Shown piece by piece: positions 6,379 through 10,756 of a stretch of 10,756 nucleotides of DNA. Location: assembly GCA_030632225.1 (NCBI GenBank), contig DAOVVF010000008.1:1-10756 (forward strand), written 5' to 3'. Numbering within the stretch: position 1 is the stretch's first letter; each line of letters starts with the position of its first letter. The position numbers and the translations under genes were made by a program. The notes beneath the pieces were generated by a model. That model did not search any database. It was not told where the DNA came from and saw only the letters and a program-made list of their open reading frames with translations. The DNA comes from Candidatus Parcubacteria bacterium (GTDB taxonomy: Bacteria; Patescibacteriota; Patescibacteriia; UBA1558; GWA2-36-10).

Positions 6379-6921
6379 TTAATATTCAATGCCTTTTCTA
6401 GCAGCTTGTCCAGTAGAAATATAGTGTTTAACTAGCTTCATTTCAGTAATTAAATCAGCTAATTCCATTACTTCTGGCGGACAATATCTGCCGGTTAAAA
6501 CTAATTCTAGATTACTAGGCTTAGATTTTATCAATTCTACTATATCTGCTAATTTTAGCAAGCCTGTTTTAACTGTAGTATTTATTTCATCTAGAATTAA
6601 TAGATTAAAATCTTCTTTCATCCATAAATGAGCTTGATCTATAGCTAATTGAGCTTGTTGCAGGTCAGCAGGAGCATGGGTAAATCTAAAGCCTTTATTT
6701 TCTGTCATTCTAGGCTCACCAAAAGCTTTGTAGTTTAAACCTTTGTCTTTTAGAAAATCTAATATCTTTCTTTCACCATAGTAATTGCCTCCTTTATCAA
6801 AAAAGATAATGCCTACTTTTAGATTTCTGCTAATAGCTCTAATAGCTAAACCTAAGGAAGCGGTGGTTTTTCCTTTACCATCACCAGTGTATATTTGGAT
6901 TTTACCCATCTGGCTAGACAT
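6379..6921 (-). CDS. cobA: ATP:corrinoid adenosyltransferase (CobA/CobO/BtuR family)
   Basis: A 180-residue cytosolic enzyme that transfers adenosyl from ATP to cob(I)alamin and makes adenosylcobalamin. Hallmarks are Y-T-G-D-G-K-G-K-T-T (11-20, P-loop), the acidic L-L-I-L-D-E-I-N (107-114), E-L-V-L-T-G-R-Y-C-P-P-E (139-150) and the C-terminal T-G-Q-A-A-R-K-G-I-E-Y (170-180). Length is slightly short of the usual 190-200 because the N-terminus is brief. It is the first gene of an operon with the DUF4430 and DUF6580 genes. The leader is only about 18 bases, so no cobalamin riboswitch can precede it. The product is the cofactor of the class II reductase encoded to its right. Confidence 0.94.
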   Translation of the reverse strand: MSSQMGKIQIYTGDGKGKTTASLGLAIRAISRNLKVGIIFFDKGGNYYGERKILDFLKDKGLNYKAFGEPRMTENKGFRFTHAPADLQQAQLAIDQAHLWMKEDFNLLILDEINTTVKTGLLKLADIVELIKSKPSNLELVLTGRYCPPEVMELADLITEMKLVKHYISTGQAARKGIEY

Positions 6922-6944
6922 GATTAATGTTATATGATTAGATT
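6915..6944 (+). promoter_or_regulatory. Putative promoter of the first plus-strand cassette
   Basis: TAGACA (6915-6920, five of six) and TAGATT (6939-6944, four of six) are 18 bases apart. The -35 overlaps the cobA start codon. Support comes from position: the AGTTCTTT leader motif at 6960 lies 15 bases behind this -10, as it lies 14 and 13 bases behind the -10 of the next two cassettes. Confidence 0.4.
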
Positions 6945-6945
6945 A

Positions 6946-6954
6946 ATTATAGCA
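6946..6954 (-). promoter_or_regulatory. Extended -10 promoter of the cobA operon
   Basis: The minus strand reads TGCTATAAT (TATAAT at 6946-6951), 24 bases before the ATG at 6921. A poor -35 (ATGACA, spaced 15) is the only candidate further upstream. It faces the plus-strand promoter at 6915-6944, so the two units start within a few tens of bases of each other. Confidence 0.7.
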
Positions 6955-6995
6955 TAAAAAGTTCTTTGTCATTTTACCCCACCGAGGAGCTGATT

Positions 6996-7199
6996 ATGAA
7001 GGCCCTGAAGTATCCTATAGTTTGGCTTTGGTTAAGCTATATCCTTTTTATTATAGCTGTAGGAAAAAACTATAGCTTTGAGATTACTATGGCAATAATA
7101 GGCATAGGTATGCTAGCTATTTTTTCTAGTATCTTTCATGCTTTTGCTAAGAGTTGGTCTATATTGGGCATACTAATACTTATTCTCGTTAATTTGTAG
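6996..7199 (+). CDS. Unknown small membrane protein, array gene 1
   Basis: A 67-residue hydrophobic protein, not recognised. Two to three helices: about residues 7-23, 29-49 and 53-67, the last reaching the C-terminus (I-L-I-L-I-L-V-N-L). The ATG at 6996 is chosen because GAGGAG (6984-6989) stands at the ideal distance of 6 bases; a longer frame from 6966 would include the SD site as coding. First gene of a four-gene transcription unit that ends at the terminator at 7949-7999. Ends in TAG. Confidence 0.75.
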   Translation: MKALKYPIVWLWLSYILFIIAVGKNYSFEITMAIIGIGMLAIFSSIFHAFAKSWSILGILILILVNL

Positions 7200-7231
7200 T
7201 TTTTGTTTTTTTATCTTCTAAGGAGACAATC

Positions 7232-7483
7232 ATGAAACGTCAGTTTGTGTCTGCTTCTTTGATGCTCTTGTTTTTACTCTTCATGACTGTAGTAGGTTAT
7301 TCAGCTACTCTTCATTATCTACGGTCTGTAGATAATACAACAGCTGTACCCTTTGACTGGTCGCTCTATGTTTCTAGAGCAATTGTTGTTTTGACCCTTT
7401 TTATAGGGGTACTCATAGGGCGCTATTCTGCTAGAGAGGGGCAATATAGTCCCATAGAGGTTAGAAATAAGGAAGGTGAATAG
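7232..7483 (+). CDS. Unknown small membrane protein, array gene 2
   Basis: An 83-residue protein, not recognised. Helix one is at about 7-27 and helix two at about 46-64, with a polar loop between (Y-L-R-S-V-D-N-T-T-A-V-P-F-D-W) that should face outward. The tail R-Y-S-A-R-E-G-Q-Y-S-P-I-E-V-R-N-K-E-G-E is charged and should be cytosolic. Strong SD TAAGGAGAC (7219-7227) is four bases before the ATG. The start region is nearly identical to that of array gene 4, suggesting copied initiation signals or distant paralogy. Array gene 3 starts three bases after its TAG stop. Confidence 0.78.
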   Translation: MKRQFVSASLMLLFLLFMTVVGYSATLHYLRSVDNTTAVPFDWSLYVSRAIVVLTLFIGVLIGRYSAREGQYSPIEVRNKEGE

Positions 7484-7486
7484 GTT

Positions 7487-7690
7487 ATGATAGCAAAACC
7501 TCCTTACAGTTTGTGGAATCCACCGCCACCGGAGGAAAGAAAAACTCCCTTTGATGGATTGGAAATAGATCCAGAAGCTTTAAAAAAAGCTGTGAAAGAA
7601 TTTATACCACCTGACCTTAGTGATGATGAGGATCTAAATTTGTTTAAAACAGGGCCTTACTTTTGGCCACCTCGTTGTCCATTGTTTTAA
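7487..7690 (+). CDS. Unknown small soluble proline-rich protein, array gene 3
   Basis: A 67-residue soluble protein with no hydrophobic helix, unlike all other array members. It begins with a proline- and aromatic-rich stretch (P-P-Y-S-L-W-N-P-P-P-P), then a charged segment with a short predicted helix (D-P-E-A-L-K-K-A-V-K-E-F), an acidic patch (D-L-S-D-D-E-D-L-N-L-F) and a W-P-P-R-C-P-L-F end. The start at 7487 follows the previous stop by three bases; the SD is weak (AAGG at 7473-7476), so reinitiation is likely. The stop TAA is part of the SD of the next gene. It may be a cytosolic partner of the membrane proteins; this is inference. Confidence 0.68.
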   Translation: MIAKPPYSLWNPPPPEERKTPFDGLEIDPEALKKAVKEFIPPDLSDDEDLNLFKTGPYFWPPRCPLF

Positions 7691-7700
7691 GGAGACGAAT

Positions 7701-7904
7701 ATGAGACGTAAGTTGTTCTATCTAGTTGTTCTGATTTTTTTTCTGGTTCCCAATTTTGCTTGGGGAATGCCGGCCTATGATTGGCGACCGTCTGTTGCTA
7801 CGCACCATAACAGTTGGGATGTAATATTTGTTCCGCTCGTGATGGTATTAATTTTAGGCGGCACATTTTTCTTAACTCATAAAATGGAAGAATTATTCGG
7901 TTAA
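7701..7904 (+). CDS. Unknown small exported/membrane protein, array gene 4
   Basis: A 67-residue protein, not recognised. The N-terminus M-R-R-K-L-F-Y-L-V-V-L-I-F-F-L-V-P-N-F-A-W-G reads as a signal peptide that could be cut after A-W-G. A tryptophan/histidine-containing outer loop follows (Y-D-W-R-P-S, T-H-H-N-S-W-D), then a helix at about 42-59 and a short charged tail (H-K-M-E-E-L-F-G). SD TAAGGAGAC (7688-7696) is four bases before the ATG and overlaps the previous stop codon. Last gene of its unit; the strong terminator follows 45 bases later. Confidence 0.76.
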   Translation: MRRKLFYLVVLIFFLVPNFAWGMPAYDWRPSVATHHNSWDVIFVPLVMVLILGGTFFLTHKMEELFG

Positions 7905-7948
7905 GAAGATTGAGAAATGAATCTTTGGGGTTTAGACATACTATTGGG

Positions 7949-7999
7949 AAACTCGCCGAGTTTAATTAGATTTAATCTGATTAACTTGGCGGGTTTTTT
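7949..7999 (+). terminator. Very strong terminator of the first array unit
   Basis: A long hairpin: AAACTCGCCGAGTT (7949-7962) pairs through all 14 positions (with G-U) to 7983-7996, then after a one-base bulge the stem continues to a small loop near 7972-7974. The T-run is 7994-7999. The 3' arm and tail (GGCGGG, six T, C, TTTG) recur in the other two array terminators. Confidence 0.9.
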
Positions 8000-8006
8000 C
8001 TTTGTA

Positions 8007-8035
8007 TTGACAAAGAGCGTATATGTTAATAAGAT
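8007..8035 (+). promoter_or_regulatory. Promoter of the second array unit
   Basis: A perfect TTGACA (8007-8012) is followed by 17 bases and TAAGAT (8030-8035, four of six). It begins 7 bases behind the T-run of the previous terminator. The leader motif AGTTCTTT starts at 8050. Confidence 0.65.
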
Positions 8036-8075
8036 AATAAAGATGTATTAGTTCTTTAAATAAAGGGAGAAAATA

Positions 8076-8303
8076 ATGAGAATGAATATGGAAAGATTTC
8101 AGTGGATTTTGGTTACAGCTACATTAGCTATAACCTTTATAGTCAGATTGTTTTTGCATGGATACTTTTGGTGGTACTGGGTTGTTGTACCTGCTACAGC
8201 ATTTTTTCTTTTCTTCATTATTATACAGCTTACCAAAGAAGTCAGCAGATCCATAACTCTAGCTATAGTTATTGGAGCTATACTAATTGGATTTTTTAGT
8301 TAG
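8076..8303 (+). CDS. Unknown small membrane protein, array gene 5
   Basis: A 75-residue hydrophobic protein, not recognised, with three likely helices (about 9-25, 31-51 and 58-75). The loop before helix two is aromatic (H-G-Y-F-W-W-Y-W). Helix two is followed by a basic/polar turn (L-T-K-E-V-S-R-S). The ATG at 8076 follows AAGGGAG (8063-8069) at 6 bases; ATG codons two and four residues later are less well placed. It has its own promoter and terminator, so it forms a one-gene cassette. The overlapping frame from 8102 is a shadow. Confidence 0.76.
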   Translation: MRMNMERFQWILVTATLAITFIVRLFLHGYFWWYWVVVPATAFFLFFIIIQLTKEVSRSITLAIVIGAILIGFFS

Positions 8304-8322
8304 GGTCCAGTGCTAAAATTAT

Positions 8323-8355
8323 AAACCCGTTTAGTTAATACTAGGCGGGTTTTTT
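8323..8355 (+). terminator. Strong terminator of the second array unit
   Basis: AAACCCGTTTAGT (8323-8335) pairs along all 13 positions, with two G-U pairs, to 8340-8352 around the loop TAAT. Six T follow (8350-8355), then CTTTG. It is immediately followed by the next promoter. Confidence 0.92.
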
Positions 8356-8362
8356 CTTTGTA

Positions 8363-8391
8363 TTGACAAGGTACTTTTAGGAGTATATAAT
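8363..8391 (+). promoter_or_regulatory. Perfect consensus promoter of the third array unit
   Basis: TTGACA (8363-8368), a 17-base spacer and TATAAT (8386-8391): every consensus base is present. It implies high, largely unregulated transcription of the short gene that follows. The AGTTCTTT leader motif starts at 8405. Confidence 0.9.
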
Positions 8392-8458
8392 GTTGTCAGT
8401 TTTTAGTTCTTTGTAACATTGGGAAGTGGAGCAATTACAGCCAAAGGAGTGTATTACA

Positions 8459-8563
8459 GTGATAGTTCGTCGTAGAAACAAGATAGATATGGCAAAGGTC
8501 TTGCGTGCAATTCTAGGCTCAGCAGCTCTATTGGCACTCATTATTTGGGTGTCTCAAATATAG
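8459..8563 (+). CDS. 34-residue single-helix membrane microprotein, array gene 6
   Basis: A 34-codon gene starting with GTG at 8459 and ending in TAG at 8561-8563. The SD AAAGGAG (8443-8449) ends 9 bases before the GTG. The product has a strongly basic head (V-R-R-R-N-K) and one helix at about 14-33 (V-L-R-A-I-L-G-S-A-A-L-L-A-L-I-I-W-V-S), so it should insert with the N-terminus in the cytosol. It lies between a perfect promoter and a strong terminator and is the only frame with an SD in that unit. This supports it despite its size. A later ATG (codon 11) would give 24 residues but lacks an SD. No known family recognised. Confidence 0.7.
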   Translation: MIVRRRNKIDMAKVLRAILGSAALLALIIWVSQI

Positions 8564-8571
8564 AGTTTTTT

Positions 8572-8604
8572 AAACCCGTTTCAAATGAAGCGGGTTTTTT
8601 CTTT
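8572..8604 (+). terminator. Strong terminator of the third array unit
   Basis: AAACCCGTTTC (8572-8582) pairs at all 11 positions with 8587-8597 around the loop AAAT, followed by six T, C and TTT. It shares its 3' arm and tail with the other two array terminators. It lies 20 bases before the end of the convergent nrdJ gene and may also help end that transcript, although its minus-strand tail lacks a clean T-run. Confidence 0.9.
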
Positions 8605-8623
8605 AATTAGTTTTAATACTTCC

Positions 8624-10678
8624 CTATCTAGTATCACAACTGCCCTTAAAGCCACACATTTTAGAACATTCAGTACAGCCTCCCATTTTAACCATCACTC
8701 CTTGTTTACAATTAGGACAAATCTTACCTACATCAGCACCATACTCACTTTCTGCTTCAGTTGATGCCCGATGCTTTCTAGGATTTTGCATTTCAGCTAT
8801 TTCTACTTTACCTATATCTTTAAATGGCTCTATTCTTTCTTGTTTATCTTTTTTCTTATTGTTATATTCTAAATTTTTTTCTTCAGTATTAGCATTAGTA
8901 GACAGTACTTGTTCAGAACGACTGCTGTCTCTGTAAATAGTTACTCCTTTACAACCTAGTTCATAGGCTTGTTCATATAGTTCAGCTGTTTGTTCAATAG
9001 TAAATTCAGCAGGAGCGTTAGCTGTTTTGCTTATAGATGAATCAGTCCATTTTTGTACAGCAGCCTGTACTTTAATATGTTCTAAAGGACTTAAGTCTAA
9101 AGCGCTAATAAAGAAGTCTGGTAGATCTCCATTTTTTCTGTATTTTTCAGCTAAAGGAATATATACTTCATGAAAACCTAAACGTGACTGTCTGTAGAAT
9201 TTAAAGGCATAAAAAGGTTCAATGCTAGTAGAAGTACTTAACATAGAGCCAACAGTGCCAGTTGGTGCTTGAGTAGTTAAAGTAACGTTACGGATACCAT
9301 ATTCTCTGATCATTTCTCTAACATCTTCTGGCATATTTTTCATAAAGCCGGAATTAAGATATTTCTCTGCTTCAAATTTAGGAAAATTACCCCTCTCTTT
9401 AGCTAGCCTGCTAGACTCTTTATACATCTCAGTAGTAATGGTTTTAAAGAGACTATCAGTAAAGTCTAAAGCTTCTTCAGAACCATAACGTAAACGTAGT
9501 TTGATTAATAGTTCTCCTAAACCTAAAGTACCTCCACCAATTCTTCTTTCACTTTTTTGATTATCTTCATTCTCTTTGAAATGATAAGGAGTTAAGTCAA
9601 TAACATTGTCTAAAAATCTAGTTAACAAACGAGCAGATCTTTTTAATTCATCCCAGTCCATTTCATATACAGGACCAATATCATCTTTAGCAGTCTCTTT
9701 AGTAAAAGATGCTAAATAGAGATGGCCCAGATTACAGACGCCCCAGCCAGGTAAACCTTGTTCACCGCAAGGATTAGTACTAATGATTTTATTAAAATAG
9801 TATGAATTACTTAATTTATTATATCGTTCCATAAAGACAATGCCAGGTTCAGCACTAGCATGAGCAGAAGAAACAAGCTTATTCCACAATTCTCTAGCTT
9901 TTATAGTTTTATATACTTTGGTAGGATAGCCAGCTTCTTTCCAAGCATAAATATCTCCATCCCATATATTATTATATATATCGTTATAGGCTGGATTTTC
10001 ATAATCAGGGAATTCTAAATTCCAATAGTCGTCATTTTTGATAGCTTTCATGAAATCATCAGAAACCATGATAGAAATATTAGCATTTTCTATACGTCCG
10101 GCTGTATTTTTAGAGGTAATAAACTCTAAAACATCAGGATGCCAGTCCCATTGCATAAGCATTAGAGCACCACGACGAGAACCTCCTTGTTCTATTAAGC
10201 CAGTCACAAAAGAGAATAATCCACCCCAGGAAACAGAGCCAGATGATTTACCATGTACACCCTTAACATAGGCATAACGAGGTCTTAAAGCTGATAAAGA
10301 CATACCAACACCACCGCCTCTAGACATAATTTCTACCATTTGATACAGAGTATCTTTAATAATAGCTTCACGGGAATCAAGTGGAGGAGGTACTACATAG
10401 CAATTAAATAGAGTAAGATTAGAAGTATAGTTACCGTGTTGATCAATATTAGCACCGGTCATAATACGTCCAGCTGGTTGTATATGTTTTTTACGTAATT
10501 GATCAAAAAATATTTCAAAATATTTTTCTCTATTTTCTTCAGTTGTTTCAACAGAAGCTACTGCTTTAGCAATACGTCGATGAGAGTCTTCAATAGATTC
10601 ACTTGGCTTATCACATTTATATAATCTTTGCTGAAACTCAAAATGATTTCTCTCATCAGCATAAACACCAGTGATCAT
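8624..10678 (-). CDS. nrdJ: Adenosylcobalamin-dependent (class II) ribonucleotide reductase
   Basis: A 684-residue enzyme that reduces ribonucleotides to deoxyribonucleotides with a radical generated from adenosylcobalamin; oxygen is not needed. Key residues are the redox cysteines C93 (F-N-C-Y-V-V) and C315 (G-V-C-N-L-G), and the radical site N-P-C-G-E at 302-306 (N302, C304, E306). The 11-residue spacing of C304 and C315 is the same as in Thermotoga NrdJ (C322/C333). Further signatures are A-P-T-G-T-V-G-S (471-478), K-W-T-D-S-S-I-S-K-T-A-N (543-554) and G-C-K-G-V-T-I-Y-R-D (575-584). The cysteine-rich tail (C654, C657, C668, C671, C675, C681) should deliver electrons. No ATP cone is seen at the N-terminus. 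The ATG at 10678 has no SD. An earlier ATG at 10693 is in frame but separated by a TGA. Confidence 0.96.
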   Translation of the reverse strand: MITGVYADERNHFEFQQRLYKCDKPSESIEDSHRRIAKAVASVETTEENREKYFEIFFDQLRKKHIQPAGRIMTGANIDQHGNYTSNLTLFNCYVVPPPLDSREAIIKDTLYQMVEIMSRGGGVGMSLSALRPRYAYVKGVHGKSSGSVSWGGLFSFVTGLIEQGGSRRGALMLMQWDWHPDVLEFITSKNTAGRIENANISIMVSDDFMKAIKNDDYWNLEFPDYENPAYNDIYNNIWDGDIYAWKEAGYPTKVYKTIKARELWNKLVSSAHASAEPGIVFMERYNKLSNSYYFNKIISTNPCGEQGLPGWGVCNLGHLYLASFTKETAKDDIGPVYEMDWDELKRSARLLTRFLDNVIDLTPYHFKENEDNQKSERRIGGGTLGLGELLIKLRLRYGSEEALDFTDSLFKTITTEMYKESSRLAKERGNFPKFEAEKYLNSGFMKNMPEDVREMIREYGIRNVTLTTQAPTGTVGSMLSTSTSIEPFYAFKFYRQSRLGFHEVYIPLAEKYRKNGDLPDFFISALDLSPLEHIKVQAAVQKWTDSSISKTANAPAEFTIEQTAELYEQAYELGCKGVTIYRDSSRSEQVLSTNANTEEKNLEYNNKKKDKQERIEPFKDIGKVEIAEMQNPRKHRASTEAESEYGADVGKICPNCKQGVMVKMGGCTECSKMCGFKGSCDTR

Positions 10679-10693
10679 GTGTCACCGAGCCAT

Positions 10694-10756
10694 TTAGCAA
10701 ATATATTTCTTTGGGATAACACCTAAATCTGTTTTAGGACATTTACGATCTTCTTT
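10694..10756 (-). CDS. C-terminal end of an unrecognised gene upstream of nrdJ
   Basis: The last 20 codons of a frame entering from the right edge read K-E-D-R-K-C-P-K-T-D-L-G-V-I-P-K-K-Y-I-C and end in TAA at 10694-10696. The TAA directly touches an ATG (10691-10693), the same TAAATG junction as between the rluD-like gene and cmk. The stretch is too short to identify. The other two frames contain stops within the same stretch, which favours this one. Confidence 0.45.
   Translation of the reverse strand, partial: KEDRKCPKTDLGVIPKKYIC

Larger units (their letters stand above)
7988..8369 (+). repeat. 26-bp perfect direct repeat at cassette boundaries
   Basis: The bases 7988-8013 and 8344-8369 are identical over 26 positions. 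Each copy runs from the 3' arm of a terminator (GGCGGG, T-run, CTTTG) into the -35 TTGACA of the next promoter. The first 15 bases or so recur at 8590-8604. The repeat therefore joins the end of one gene unit to the start of the next. Confidence 0.88.

Noticed and set aside
6922..6960. Cobalamin riboswitch in front of cobA
   Set aside because: The promoter is 24 bases from the start codon, so there is no room for a riboswitch. The leader of nrdJ is not visible far enough to judge.
7917..8051. 44-codon frame after array gene 4
   Set aside because: It would read straight through the strong terminator and the next promoter; no SD.
8102..8299. Overlapping frame within array gene 5
   Set aside because: Same strand, shifted frame, no SD of its own; array gene 5 has the SD and the cleaner hydrophobic profile.
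6960..8604. Prophage or classical integron
   Set aside because: No integrase, capsid, terminase or attC-type core sites are visible; the resemblance to integrons is only in the layout of the cassettes.
10038..10271. Plus-strand frame opposite nrdJ
   Set aside because: It lies within the conserved reductase on the other strand and has no promoter or SD.
1..10756. TGA read as glycine (Gracilibacteria/Absconditabacteria code)
   Set aside because: Long glycine-rich genes such as nrdJ and pilT contain no in-frame TGA, which would be frequent under that code.
1..10756. CRISPR array or rRNA genes
   Set aside because: No regularly spaced repeats and no rRNA-like sequence were seen.

Overview
The window (10,756 bp, AT-rich) looks like a chromosomal piece of a small-genome bacterium, most likely of the Candidate Phyla Radiation (Patescibacteria). 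This is an inference from gene style: compact housekeeping genes with little or no Shine-Dalgarno (SD) signal, a small conserved membrane protein at the left edge, an archaeal-style short cytidylate kinase, a type IV pilus retraction ATPase and a B12-dependent ribonucleotide reductase. The genetic code looks standard. However, none of the 15 complete genes I can place ends in TGA, and two in-frame TGA codons sit in suspicious positions.

Minus strand, read right to left. At the right edge there is the last piece of an unrecognised gene, then a class II ribonucleotide reductase (nrdJ, 8624-10678). After a stretch occupied by plus-strand genes comes a compact operon at 5426-6921: cobA-type corrinoid adenosyltransferase, a membrane-anchored DUF4430 (transcobalamin-C-like) protein and a DUF6580 membrane protein resembling ECF S-components. 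Together with nrdJ these read as a B12 capture, uptake, adenosylation and use module. Next is a three-segment membrane protein gene split by an in-frame TGA (4980-5348). Then come pilT and a CNB-GAF sensor protein (2868-4849), tRNA-Arg and tRNA-Lys, rluD-family pseudouridine synthase with cytidylate kinase, and a tight rplS / tRNA-Leu / tRNA-Ala / tRNA-Val unit ending in a terminator. A partial membrane protein runs off the left edge.

Plus strand, 6915-8604. This is an island of opposite orientation lying exactly between nrdJ and cobA. It holds six small genes (34 to 83 residues), five of them membrane or secreted proteins, none of which I recognise. The genes lie in three transcription units, each with a promoter, a shared AGTTCTTT leader motif, mostly strong SD sites, and a strong hairpin terminator. 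A 26-bp terminator-promoter sequence is perfectly repeated at two unit boundaries and its first 15 bases or so recur at the third. This cassette-like array is the best candidate for an undescribed system here.

Promoters are unusually readable: several minus-strand genes have an extended -10 (TGnTATAAT) with very short leaders, while rplS and the last plus-strand cassette have near-perfect TTGACA-17-TATAAT promoters.
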